Shown in pieces: positions 49,101 through 58,053 of a stretch of 64,000 nucleotides of DNA (position 1 is the stretch's first letter; every line of letters begins with the position of its first letter). Origin of the DNA: Andalucia godoyi (Eukaryota; Discoba; Jakobea; Jakobida; Andaluciidae); NCBI GenBank assembly GCA_009859145.1, contig VRVR01000053.1, forward strand, positions 1 to 64,000, given 5' to 3'. The position numbers were made by a program, and so were the translations under genes. The notes beneath the pieces are model-generated. The model did no database searches. It was not told where the DNA came from and saw only the letters and a program-made list of their open reading frames with translations.

Positions 49101-49632
49101 AGTTGCCTGTGAAATCAACACGGGCGATGAATTGCTTCTTACCGAGCTCATCTTGACGGGCTTCTTCGTAAACAAGGATCCTGCAGTGGTTGCTGCACTG
49201 CTGTCGTGCTTTGTGTTTGACGAAAAATCGGGTGATGCTAAGAAACAACAAGCGCTGATGGACAGCCTCGACCCGGAGCTAAAGGATGCGTATGATCAAA
49301 TTCTCGAAGTTGCCAAGCGGATTGCCAAGGTTTCGATCGAGTCTAAAGTCGAGCTCGACGAACAAGAGTATCTCGACACCCTCAGGGCCGGTATGATTCC
49401 CATCGTCCACTCCTGGGCGAAGGGTGTCAAGTTTGCAGAGATTTGCAAAATGACAGACATCTTTGAAGGGTCCATCATTCGCTGCCTGCGACGTCTCGAA
49501 GAGCTTCTTCGCCAGTGTGCAGTTGCATGCAAATGCATTGGCGACGAAGACCTTTCCAACAAGTTCTCCGACGCCGGAACCGCCATTCGCCGCGACATTG
49601 TGTTCGCAGCAAGTTTGTACCTCCAAGGATAA
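46195..49632 (+). CDS. MTR4: Exosome-associated RNA helicase MTR4
   Basis: 1145 residues. The DExH core carries SAHTSAGKTAVAEYAIA (motif I), FDEVHYMRDKERGVVWEET (motif II), FLSATIPNAKEFARWI (motif III), HYIFPTGGDGLYL, and QMSGRAGRRGLDDRG (motif VI). The KERGVVWEET and YTDYRPTPLQHYIFP blocks point to MTR4 rather than SKI2. An arch-like insertion and a C-terminal DSHCT domain (TGDELLLTELILTGFFVNKD through GSIIRCLRRLEELLRQ) are present. MTR4 feeds RNA into the nuclear exosome. The N-terminus is a Ser-rich low-complexity segment encoded by AGTAGC repeats (46290-46325). Confidence 0.95.
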   Translation: MDADDLFSAFEAAPSRKREHAEIANAGNALSNSSSSSSSSSSSSNDNSNGSSSGSEDVDAKRAKIEASEPPASSLVASLPAAPAFMEPSAAVPEVEKVESLADKTETAAKSSTSPQDSILFAVSSRSSCTHDIVVPDGYVGPDPFAQESQSEAGAERRPPAKTYPFTLDAFQSRSVTALEKGHSVLVSAHTSAGKTAVAEYAIAMALRDKQRVVYTSPIKALSNQKYRELQEEFGDVGLMTGDVTINPHSSCLVMTTEILRSMLYRGSEILREVAWVIFDEVHYMRDKERGVVWEETMILLPDTVKYVFLSATIPNAKEFARWIADIHKQVVEVVYTDYRPTPLQHYIFPTGGDGLYLTVDESGRFKETNYQKAMQVLQNAPGQKARDVRGASADGNMNSNMNSSGSVNRRNTKQTGSDVRLVVQMLMERKLQPVIVFSFSKRECESYALALSKQDFNTPEEKSLVHQVFTNALQALSEEDRSLPQITYMYPLLKRGIGIHHSGLLPILKEIVELLFQDGLLKVLFSTETFSMGLNMPARTVVFTSIRKWDGAQFRWISSGEYIQMSGRAGRRGLDDRGLVVLLADEPMEETVIKNMMSGKADPLNSQFHLSYNMLLNLMRVEHVTPEYLMVRSFGQFQRNATVPQITLQIEATTQKMAALEKDLEHLSKDIALPLAEDVLPVAANKTLAIAAAAKEYVSIRSRISQYRSLIQQAFAKGDVIGKFLHLGRIVALDDSLAYAVVLKFNAKEDKVDVFAPVRSFAELLDVERLDQASLGEARIFVVPVNKIHAVTAFKLLVPPELKTKDSRSLLLARFVESVRRCRSGSLAGSTAPKSMYTDQKTTMSKDQAQTSQPQGSVAIGQVPLLDVEKDMGIKDERVLVSLGKLRALESDLLQNPIHQIRNADQQSRVVQHVSEMLKLEEEVAMHKRELKSSNSILMRDQLKSMKRVMKRMDFVKLEEDVITTKGQVACEINTGDELLLTELILTGFFVNKDPAVVAALLSCFVFDEKSGDAKKQQALMDSLDPELKDAYDQILEVAKRIAKVSIESKVELDEQEYLDTLRAGMIPIVHSWAKGVKFAEICKMTDIFEGSIIRCLRRLEELLRQCAVACKCIGDEDLSNKFSDAGTAIRRDIVFAASLYLQG

Positions 49633-49807
49633 TCATAAACACAGTGCAGAATATACAGTGCTCTTTATTTTTGTTTTTATCCTTTCTCTCTCCCTCTCTT
49701 TCCGTATCTCTTTTGTTGTTGTTGTTGTTGTTGTTGTTGACAGTAGTGGTGGTGGTGTTGCTTTTCCCACAACGCCCTGCACAGAAGATTGAATTGGATG
49801 AGAAGTG

Positions 49808-50812
49808 TCAGGCAAGGGAAGGTTGATAGACGTCATAAACATCGACGTGCGCGCCGGATTCAAACGAGTCATCCTTGAGCAGCTTCGCAAGCACTCCGAC
49901 CGTCGTTCGAACGTGCAGTACTGCTCCCTGGTTCTTCATTCCCACAAACGCGGCATGAACATTCCGATCCATCGTTTCGGAATCCAGAATCTGCGACATC
50001 ATGTCCGTATCAAGCGGCCCTGGAGCATAACTCAAGGTCTTCACATCAAACTGGATCGCGTCGTTCTTGGACCACGTCGATGCCTCGACAGCCACCGCTC
50101 GCATTGCCATGTCCCGCGCAGCCTTGACAGTCGAGTACATCCCAAACGACGAGGCCGGCTGCACAGCCAGCAACGTCGAGATGTTGGTGATGCGCACCTG
50201 GACTTCCACCTGGACTTGCTCTTGAATCTGGATCAAGTTCAGCGACGACGACGGGGAGTCACACGACTCGTCGGGAACGACTGGGTCGACAGTCCTTGTT
50301 GAAAACCGAGTTCGGATATAGTGAAGCAGATGCGATGTAATTACCATTGGCGAAGTGACGTTAAGGAGCACATGGGTGTTCCAATCTTGCACACTGTACG
50401 TATCAAAAGGCGCCAAAACACCAACGGACCCCGCGTTCAGCACCAGATCAAACCGCATACGGTGCTCGTGACGATAGTGGCGTTCCTGTTGTTGTTGCTG
50501 TTGTTGTTGTTGTTGTTGTTCTTGTTGCTGTGGTGGTGGTGGTGGTGGTGGATGATCATGGGTGGTCGAGCTGTCGGCGACCCATGCATCCAGCACACGA
50601 TCGATGGAATGCAGGCCTCGTTCGACCGACGCAAGATCGGTGAGATCCAGTGACACGTAGGACTGGCGAGACGACAGCGGACCGACAGACGACTCGGGAA
50701 GCAAGGACCGCGAGATCAGCAGCGTCCGGTCCCATCCGAGCTCTCCTGGAAGCACACGCACCAGTTCTGCTCCAAGTCCACGTGAGCAGCCAAGCACAAT
50801 TCCAATTCTCAT
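49808..50812 (-). CDS. SPR: Sepiapterin reductase-like short-chain dehydrogenase
   Basis: 334 residues from ATG 50812. The Rossmann start MRIGIVLGCSRGLGAELVRV has the G-x-S-R-G-L-G form typical of sepiapterin reductases. NAGSVG is the NAG motif, and YSTVKAARDMAMRAVAVEAS holds the catalytic Tyr-x-x-x-Lys. APGPLDTDM is characteristic of the family. The enzyme performs the last NADPH-dependent step of tetrahydrobiopterin synthesis. Two insertions are unusual: a PPPPPPP-Q-rich tract (CAA/GTTG repeats, 50480-50550) after the adenosine-binding region, and a (VQ)n segment before the Ser/Tyr strand. The gene is convergent with MTR4. Confidence 0.85.
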   Translation of the reverse strand: MRIGIVLGCSRGLGAELVRVLPGELGWDRTLLISRSLLPESSVGPLSSRQSYVSLDLTDLASVERGLHSIDRVLDAWVADSSTTHDHPPPPPPPQQQEQQQQQQQQQQQERHYRHEHRMRFDLVLNAGSVGVLAPFDTYSVQDWNTHVLLNVTSPMVITSHLLHYIRTRFSTRTVDPVVPDESCDSPSSSLNLIQIQEQVQVEVQVRITNISTLLAVQPASSFGMYSTVKAARDMAMRAVAVEASTWSKNDAIQFDVKTLSYAPGPLDTDMMSQILDSETMDRNVHAAFVGMKNQGAVLHVRTTVGVLAKLLKDDSFESGAHVDVYDVYQPSLA

Positions 50813-51216
50813 TCCTCGTTTGTCTCCTCCGCACAAAAAACCCCTGCCAATCGATTCCACGCTCCAAGTTCCCAACACCTCGGCGCGCACTTTGCCTGCT
50901 CTGGAGAATCAATTCAAGCAAAACAACGCTTAATGGGAACCACTTGTGCTTGGCAACGCTGTCGTTTTTTGTCTGCTTCCAGTTTCTACAACAGAGAAAG
51001 TGTTTTGTCTTTTTGCTCGTTCAAACGCAGGGGATGATTGCATCGCGTCTGGGGGTAGGATGTCTGTGGCACGTATGGTGGCAATAAAATGGGAGGCACT
51101 GGATTTACTTCACCATGACGGATTAGAATACGCAAGTAAAATAGGTCGTGCGGAAGTAGGGAAGGACGGAAGGACGAGAGGAAGGGCACTGAACAACCGA
51201 CAGTGAAAAAGGGTTG
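50813..51216. other. Intergenic region, SPR promoter side
   Basis: 404 bp between the SPR start and the PP2A stop. No gene, repeat or RNA was recognised. Confidence 0.45.
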
Positions 51217-52134
51217 TTATAGGAAGTAGTCTGGCGTTTTGCGCGTGGACGGCTCTCCTCTTCCCGGAGCGCTTTCGAACTGCAAGAATTGGAAGTTCAT
51301 GCAATCGTCGCACTCCATGATGCATGCCATGTTTCCGCACCGATAGCAGTAGTTTGGCGCAGAGAAGATGGTGACGACATGATCGTGGTGGGTTCTCTGG
51401 AAGCCCTCCATGACGAGCTGATGAGCTCTCGCGATCATTCGAAGGCCGTTCCTGTGGTTGAACTGTCTACTGACGTCTTCTCCAAAGGTGTAGCCTGCGC
51501 CTCTGGGGCTGGCTGCCCACCCGGGCCGCTCGTCCGGGTCGCTCCACAGCAAGTCGCACATTGGACCTTCATGCGGCACCTCCTGTGCGCGATCGAGCTG
51601 GCGCACATCGTCGAGCGCAAGCAGAGCCGGCGAGAGTCCTCCATGCAAGCAGAACACATCCGAGTCGATGATCGCCGTCAATGGCAAATAGTCAAACAGA
51701 TCCGTAAACATCTTCCACACGTTCGGCGACCCGTACTTGCGCACGCACTCGTCGAAGAACCCATAGACCTGCGTGATCTGCCGCGACTCGTGGTTTCCAC
51801 GCAGGATCGTCACCCGCTCGCGAAACCGCAGCTTCATCGCCACGAGCAGTGACACCGTCTCCACCGAATGGTATCCGCGGTCCACATAGTCGCCCATAAA
51901 CAGCAGGTTTACATCAGGGGGTTTCCCACCCACCCGGAACAGCTCAAGCAGGTCGTAAAACTGCCCATGCACATCTCCACACACCGTCACAGGTGATCGC
52001 ACCGGCTGCACATTCGACTCACTCAGCAGCACCTCCTTCGCCTTCTCACACAGCCGCTTGATCGCATCCTCGGGAAGTATCTTGCACTCCAGCAGCGTCG
52101 AGATCCACACATCCAACTCGCTATTCGACACCAT
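51217..52134 (-). CDS. PPP2C: Protein phosphatase 2A catalytic subunit
   Basis: 305 residues from ATG 52134. All PPP motifs are present: [34 protein letters not shown], the HGGLSP motif, and the C-terminal TPDYFL whose Leu is carboxymethylated in PP2A. Overall it aligns closely with animal PP2Ac (309 residues), including [20 protein letters not shown] and RAHQLVMEG. It works as the core of Ser/Thr phosphatase holoenzymes. The start at 52134 removes an upstream stretch that would translate a GT microsatellite into (HT)n. Confidence 0.97.
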   Translation of the reverse strand: MVSNSELDVWISTLLECKILPEDAIKRLCEKAKEVLLSESNVQPVRSPVTVCGDVHGQFYDLLELFRVGGKPPDVNLLFMGDYVDRGYHSVETVSLLVAMKLRFRERVTILRGNHESRQITQVYGFFDECVRKYGSPNVWKMFTDLFDYLPLTAIIDSDVFCLHGGLSPALLALDDVRQLDRAQEVPHEGPMCDLLWSDPDERPGWAASPRGAGYTFGEDVSRQFNHRNGLRMIARAHQLVMEGFQRTHHDHVVTIFSAPNYCYRCGNMACIMECDDCMNFQFLQFESAPGRGEPSTRKTPDYFL

Positions 52135-52172
52135 CCCCCCACCTTGATCTCGATCTCGATCTCTCTCTGTGT

Positions 52173-52209
<37 letters not shown>

Positions 52210-52534
52210 TGTATACACCTTGTGTGGCAAAAGGCAAGATAAAAGAGAGGGGAAAATAGCCGATCGAGGTGGGATTGCAACACAAATGATAATAATACCC
52301 AACACACATACCGTACGTGACACAATGCACTACGGTAGGAAGGAAACAGATGTGAGACTAGGATGTGAGACTAGATGGAGATAGTCGTTAAAACAGCTCC
52401 CGTTATTTTAAATTCTTTTATTGCTCGTGTGTGCGACGTGCATCCTCTTTGCGAGCCCGTAACTCGTTATTTTTGATTCTCAGTTTCTTGTTTGTTTTTT
52501 GAAAATTATCTTTTGAAAGGTGGAGGGAGAGAGA
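52135..52534. other. Divergent intergenic region with GT microsatellite
   Basis: Between PP2A and the low-complexity gene. A (GT)n run lies at 52168-52206, just upstream of the PP2A ATG. No gene is seen. Confidence 0.55.
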
Positions 52535-54217
52535 ATGGCATCGAGTGGGCTGCAGTGGGATGATACTTCCTTGTCGAGTCTTCGTGCGAGAATCGAGGCG
52601 TCGATGAATTTACAGATTTCTGCTCTGAAACCGTCGATTTCGGTCCCGGCGAGTGGGAGCCTGGGCATGAGTGTGGGGGTGGGGGTGGGGATAGGGGCGG
52701 GGATCAAGAAGAGTGTGAACCGTGTTTGTGCAGACTCGAAGAAGCCACGGCCAGGATCTGCAAAGCCGCGGCCGGTCTCTTCATACGCGAGCTGCAACGG
52801 TCCCACGACGATGACGGGTGCCGGTGTTGGTGCTGGTGCGGGTGCGGGTGCGGATGGAGGTGGAGGGGGCTTGCAGGAGCAAAAGGAACCACTGACAAGT
52901 AGGGTCGTGACTGTAGCAAAGGCGCCTGTGTTTCATGAATTGTCGCGTGGGGAAGCTCGGAAGCGATCCGCTTCCCGCGCTGCGGCCGTCGTCGAGGAAC
53001 GGTCAAATCGGTCTCGATTGCAAAAAGATCGAGTTCGCGAAAAGGAAAAGGAAAAGGACAAGGAGCGGGAAAAGGAAAAGGAAAATCGATCTCCAAACCC
53101 GAATCAGCGTCCGAGTCAGAGTGCAAAGCCAATGACAGTGGCAAGAACGACAACGGCGGCTCCAAAAACGCCGCTTGGAGCTCGGGGACTAAGTTTGGCG
53201 ATGCCGTCAACACCGGGGACGTCGCTGCTGATTGCACCGATGATTTCAAACTTGTACGCAAGACTCGACGAGGGTGCTGGGACGGGCAAGTATGTAAGCA
53301 CGAGAGAGACGGATAGGAATGCGGATCGGCTGGTGACTGCGATCCATTCGTCAATGCGCATGACCCCGTTCGATAAAAAGGTCAATGCGCAGATTGCAAA
53401 ATCAGAAATGAATGGAGTCTCGAGAGCCCTCTTTCTCGACGACATTGTGTCACCCACAAAGCGGCGCACGACCGAGTTCGCAAAATCAGAGACTCTGACA
53501 CAGCAGCAGCAGCAACAACAACAACAACAACTAGAACGAGTGGCAACAACAAGTGTACAGAAGCCGTCGCTGCAAGAAACACAAACTGGGTCGTCTAAAC
53601 TTCCACCACCAGTATCGGCTCCTGTGTCGGTGTTGCACTACCCTACCTGCACACCAGGTCGAGAGCCCCACCCCCCATCATCATCATCGTCATCGTCGTC
53701 AGCACTGGATGTGACGCAGCATCGAACAGAAACATCGTTCTACGTGCCGCAGTCACTGTCGTCAAATCCGCTGTTTGCACAGTATGCAGGGCTGACATCG
53801 CTGACGTCAACGTCGACGTCTTCTGCGTTTGCACTGTCGTCTGTGATTTCCAAACGTGCATTTCTGGATGTCGAAGAGTCGGAGCTTCTCGAGATTGAAG
53901 AAATGCGCATGAAGGACGAGGAAGATGACCTTGAATATGAAATTGCTTGGATGGAAAACCACGGGCACTTTCCGCTCCAGTGTCCTATTAAGAAGTCCAA
54001 ATTCAGCAGACTCGCTGGCTCTGCTGATCGATTGGGGATCCAATCGATCAGCATGAAGGAAGAACTTCAGAGAGAGAAGTTTGCGGCCCCCAACGCCCGT
54101 GTGCAACGACCAGACCACATCACATTGTTTCAAGGATGGGAACGACGTCAGTTCAACGTCGATCCCGTTGGCCAATTCCTCGCTTCTACTGCTTCTACCG
54201 CGTGTTCAAACGTATAG
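52535..54217 (+). CDS. Low-complexity hypothetical protein, 560 residues
   Basis: Starts MASSGLQWDDTSLSSLRARI and is mostly disordered: a Gly/Val/Ala-rich stretch, a Lys/Glu repeat (EKEKEKDKEREKEKE), a poly-Gln tract (53501-53530) and Ser-rich stretches. The C-terminal 130 residues are more ordered: a charged helix (EESELLEIEEMRMKDEEDDL), then MENHGHFPLQCPIKKSKFSR and a final QGWERRQFNVD. SRALFLDDIVSPTKRRT resembles a short linear motif for cell-cycle kinases (SPTKR). Function unknown. Confidence 0.6.
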   Translation: MASSGLQWDDTSLSSLRARIEASMNLQISALKPSISVPASGSLGMSVGVGVGIGAGIKKSVNRVCADSKKPRPGSAKPRPVSSYASCNGPTTMTGAGVGAGAGAGADGGGGGLQEQKEPLTSRVVTVAKAPVFHELSRGEARKRSASRAAAVVEERSNRSRLQKDRVREKEKEKDKEREKEKENRSPNPNQRPSQSAKPMTVARTTTAAPKTPLGARGLSLAMPSTPGTSLLIAPMISNLYARLDEGAGTGKYVSTRETDRNADRLVTAIHSSMRMTPFDKKVNAQIAKSEMNGVSRALFLDDIVSPTKRRTTEFAKSETLTQQQQQQQQQQLERVATTSVQKPSLQETQTGSSKLPPPVSAPVSVLHYPTCTPGREPHPPSSSSSSSSALDVTQHRTETSFYVPQSLSSNPLFAQYAGLTSLTSTSTSSAFALSSVISKRAFLDVEESELLEIEEMRMKDEEDDLEYEIAWMENHGHFPLQCPIKKSKFSRLAGSADRLGIQSISMKEELQREKFAAPNARVQRPDHITLFQGWERRQFNVDPVGQFLASTASTACSNV

Positions 54218-54630
54218 TGAGTTCTTTTTGCTTTCGCCCCCTTCTACTCGCTGCGTTTTTCATTTTTGTTTGGACACATTCACACTCGCGCCCACACAGG
54301 CGGCCGCGACCAGGCAACACGTATTTTTCTTGCATGACCGCAGTTGCGTAAAATGACCCGTCGCTATCCAGTGAAAGGTAGATCTACACTTTTTATTAGA
54401 CAGCAACACAAAAAGGAAAGAAAGAGGAGAACCAACCCTCTGGATTTCCCTTTCACCAACCAAAACGTGCACTCTTCACACAAGACCAATGAACGGGTGG
54501 GTGAACAACAAGACAGGCGAATAGAACAAGAAAAGCACAGGCAGCAGCAGCAACAACTACTACTGCTACTGCAACAAACAAACAGCAACAACAACAACAA
54601 CAACAACAACAGCAACGAAGGGACTGCTCA
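54218..54630. other. Intergenic region with CAG/CAA repeat
   Basis: Between convergent genes. It holds CAGCAACAACTA and (AAC)n repeats at 54540-54620. No gene is seen. Confidence 0.5.
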
Positions 54631-55816
54631 TTATGCAGAGCCCAAAGTCGGGAAGTCACGGTTGTTGGCAAGCTCGATCTTTCCACCACGGGCACCCGAT
54701 CCACGAACGGCACCTCGGCGGTCGCCACCACGGAAGTTTGCGTTATCGCGGCTCTGGTTGTTGTTGTAGGACGAAGTCGAGGCCGGCGCCGGTGCATCTG
54801 CCAAGAATTCCTGGATGTTCATACGGTTGCCAGTCGACTTCTTGGAGGCGGTCGCCGATGCATTCTTTGCAGCCTGCTGGCTCTTTGCGTCTCCAGCGTA
54901 GATGATCTTGGCGCCCTTGAGCACATCATCACCTTCGTTGGGCTTGCGGACCTGCTTTGCTGCCGCCGCCGCATTCGACGCCTGGCGCTGCTTCAGGTAC
55001 TCCGCGTACGGGATCTTTCCATCATCCACATGCTCGGGCTCGGCAGGCGCTGCAGATGCCTCCACAACGGCGGGAGACGATGCAGCTGCTGCATTCGTGG
55101 CCTCGGCATTGGCGTCCTGGACAGCTCCGGCTTCCGCGGCAGGTGCATCCTTGTTGGCACCCCAGTTTCCACGGCCTGCACCGCCCTTCTTGGGACCAGG
55201 TGGACGACCGGTACCGGACTTGCGGTCATACTCGCGCTTTCCAGGGCGAGACGGCTTCTGGAAATGCTCATGGTGCTTCCCATCTCCAGCCTCAGGACGA
55301 CGGCGGTTATCACGGGCCTCGTCAACATGCGCATCCGTTGATCCACGAACTGCACCACCTAAAAACATTTTCCAATCCGGGATAACCACACATCACATTA
55401 GTAAACCGTACAAACAAAACTCTCGAGACTAGTGCAGAACGAAGACAATCATGATGATGATGATGATGATGGTAATGATCTACGCTCTTGTCAATTGGCA
55501 GCATAAATCACACACGCAGAAGCGCGACTCGAAGACTTCATTCCTCTTCATTTACCCGAACCAATCATCATCATCATTCTCATCTTCGCGATTGGTGGGG
55601 GTGGGGTGGGGGGGGGGGGGGGGGGAGGAAGAAAAAGAAGGGAGAAAAGGACAAGGACAAGGACAAGGACAAGATCAAGATCAAGATCATACCGGTGGGC
55701 TTCTTGGGCTGGACAGGAGCAGGGGCGGCAGCAGGGGCGACAGGCTTGGCAACCGGCGCAAGAGTCTTGGGCGCGTCCTCGGAAAGGAGAGCAAACGGGT
55801 TCGATGAAAGCGACAT
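54631..55816 (-). CDS. SERBP1/HABP4/Stm1-like ribosome-associated protein, two exons
   Basis: Two exons: 55816-55693 and 55358-54631, with an intron 55692-55359 (334 nt) using GTATGA at the donor and TGTTTTTAG at the acceptor. The join is in phase and gives 283 residues. Exon 1 starts MSLSSNPFALLSEDA (the S-N-P-F-x-L-L start of SERBP1 and Stm1) and is Ala/Pro-rich; exon 2 continues with GGAVRGS, a basic Arg/Gly region, PYAEYLKQRQASNA, RG boxes (RGGDRRGAVRGSGARGG) and the end FPTLGSA. Such proteins sit in the mRNA channel of idle ribosomes and bind RNA. The intron holds an 18-nt G run, an ACAAGG tandem stretch and a GAT repeat. A telo-box lies 280 bp upstream. Confidence 0.82.
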
Positions 55817-56551
55817 TGTGCTTATTACTTTTTTTTTTTCTGTTCGACTAGTTCACTTGAAGAAACAGCGAAACGAGAACAAAAAGGAAAACGAAAATTT
55901 AAAAATCTAAAATAAAATAAAAAAGTCGTATATGAAAATTGCCCAGGTTCAAATTTCCCTTTTGGCAGGCTTGTTTTTTGTCCATGCTTTGCACAAGGCT
56001 TGCTGTGTTTTCTTGCGAGGTCAACCTCAGGTTTTTCCAAAAGAAAGAGAGATGTCATGTACGACCAGCATTTGCGAAGAAGAAAAAACTTGCACTTAGG
56101 GTTTAGGGTTAGCTCGATCGTTTCCCCCAAATCCCTCCTGTTTTCAAACACTGCTGTCCATGCTTTTTGTTTAAACCCTCTCCTTCTCTCGATCGCTTAA
56201 TTAATTTTTTGAGGTGCAACCACCCATCATTCCCGTCATGAATAAAAACGCTGCTAGCATCATCTGATGCTTGCAAAAGTGCAACAAAAAAAAACGACTC
56301 CTTGGGGCTTTACGAATCAACCGCCATCAGTATTTAAGAAAAATATTACTTTAAATGACCTAAATGATCATCTGGGTCATTCGTTCTTCACAGTTTTCTT
56401 CTCTTCAAACCCACCTTTTTGTTTTTGTTTTTGTTTTTTCTTTTGTTTATTCCTTCTTCATTGTATCTCAATATTGTAATTCCTTCTTTTTTTTCTTCGT
56501 CTTTTGCTTTCACCCGTGGGAAAAAAGAAAGATAGAAACAGGACCAAAAAG
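55817..56551. other. Divergent intergenic region between SERBP1-like and enkurin
   Basis: 735 bp. It contains the telomere-like box at 56096-56112, AT-rich stretches (55880-55930, 56330-56360) and a T-rich leader before the enkurin ATG. Confidence 0.5.
56096..56112 (-). promoter_or_regulatory. Telomere-like box upstream of the SERBP1-like gene
   Basis: TTAGGGTTTAGGGTTAG on the plus strand, which is CTAACCCTAAACCCTAA in the direction of the SERBP1-like gene, 280 bp from its ATG and 440 bp from the enkurin ATG. It shares AACCCTA with the uL13 promoter. Confidence 0.45.
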
Positions 56552-57412
56552 ATGACGTCGTCTGGTGAATCTGTGTATAGTTTGATTCCTCGGGACGCAG
56601 TGAATGCACCGAAGCAGCCTTTGTACCGGTCGAAGTATCCCGGGGATGCGCCGCCGACTGGCTCGACACTTGGGCTTCGGGGGACTTCGAAGAGCGTTGC
56701 GAATGTGTCTGGTGATTTTGTGCATCCGGACGCAGGCCCTGGATCGAGCCACACAATCCGAAAAACCGGAGCATTGTTTGGAACAGGTAGCGCCAAGGAG
56801 TCTGTGGATCCGCAATCGTTTACTCGGAAGCGGCAAGGGGATCGCAGCCTTCCTGAGCCGACGCGCTTTGTATATGCGGATGAGTATGCGCGGAAGCCTG
56901 CTGTTCCCGCACGAATGGAAAAGCCTGTGATGGGGCTGCACTCGGAAAAGAACTTTGTGGTTGAGAATGCAGTCGATGCGATTCTGTCGAAGCCGAGCGC
57001 GATAGCTGCGGGGAAGCGCAGCAGCAGCAACAGGAAGAAGTTCGATGACGACGGTGTGGACTGGACACGAAAGAAGGACTACGGCCAACCTCCAGAGTAT
57101 CTCGCGAGCGTGAAGGCGGATGTCGAGCGCGAGTATGAAATGGTGAGAAAGATGCATGCGGATCGAGCGCGGCGGATGGAGGAGCATAAGAATGGAGGTA
57201 TGAGACTCATGACGGATGATGAAAAGAACGCCTTGTTGGACGGTCTCAAAAACAGGTGGGAGGAAGTCATGAGACACTTCCAGACGATCTCGTTCACCAT
57301 GCACACTGCTTCCCAAAAGTCTGCAAAGGACAAGGACGAGCAGGAACTGAAGTTTTTGGAAAAGGAAATCGAAAAACTCGCAAGACCACAGGTGTGGATC
57401 GTCGACAACTAG
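56552..57412 (+). CDS. ENKUR: Enkurin
   Basis: 286 residues from ATG 56552, compared with 256 in human enkurin. The N-terminus ESVYSLIPRD, the middle KPAVPARMEKPVMGLHSEKN followed by FVVENAVDAI, the KKDYGQPPEYL motif and the C-terminal enkurin domain (GGMRLMTDDEKNALLDGLKN, then RWEEV) all align in order. Enkurin is a microtubule inner protein of motile cilia, which implies that the organism makes a flagellum. The last helix ends in LEKEIEKLARPQVWIVDN, as in other members. Single exon, T-rich leader. Confidence 0.93.
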   Translation: MTSSGESVYSLIPRDAVNAPKQPLYRSKYPGDAPPTGSTLGLRGTSKSVANVSGDFVHPDAGPGSSHTIRKTGALFGTGSAKESVDPQSFTRKRQGDRSLPEPTRFVYADEYARKPAVPARMEKPVMGLHSEKNFVVENAVDAILSKPSAIAAGKRSSSNRKKFDDDGVDWTRKKDYGQPPEYLASVKADVEREYEMVRKMHADRARRMEEHKNGGMRLMTDDEKNALLDGLKNRWEEVMRHFQTISFTMHTASQKSAKDKDEQELKFLEKEIEKLARPQVWIVDN

Positions 57413-57897
57413 CGGAGTCGCACAGCTACCCTCCCACACACATCCATATCCGCACGCACGCATGCACAGTATCCGCCATTGGTTTGCTTTGTTTTGTTTT
57501 ACTGTTATTTTTTATTTTTTTTGCTTTGTTTTATTATTTTTTTTATTACTATCTTTTACTATCTTTTTTTTTTCAAAATGAAAAGTGAAGTGAAGTAAAG
57601 TACAAGAGATTTATTGATGATCGCCACACACACACACACGCACACACACCGAGAGAGAGATGCTTGACGAAGTTGAAGCACACCGCAACAACACTCCTGG
57701 ATGTTATCATTAATCATCATAGCATAATTGTGTGCGATTGTTTTTCCTTTGGATAATTTTTTTTTCTTTCTTGCTTTTTCTCTCATTTTTTATTTTATTT
57801 TAATTTTTTTTGGTTTTGCTTACTTGTGTTTTCGTTTTCTCCAACTGCAGATTGATTGGAGAGACGGTGGTGGATACGAATGGAATAGAGACGGACT
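57413..57897. other. Intergenic region with CA microsatellite
   Basis: 485 bp containing T-rich stretches and a short (CA)n/(GA)n compound repeat at 57626-57660. No gene is seen. Confidence 0.45.
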
Positions 57898-58018
57898 ATG
57901 ATTTCTGGGATATCACACGTCGAGTTCTTTGCAGCGAATGGGCTCGCAACCGCGCACATGTGGACTTCTGGCTTTGCATTTTCTAGCTTGTTTGCGAATG
58001 CACCACCTCCACCACAAA

Positions 58019-58053
<35 letters not shown>

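Noticed and set aside
52135..52323. Extended N-terminus of PP2A with His-Thr repeats
   Set aside because: Translation of a GT microsatellite; the PP2A start is at 52134.
56096..56112. Interstitial telomere from a chromosome fusion
   Set aside because: Too short; better explained as a promoter box.
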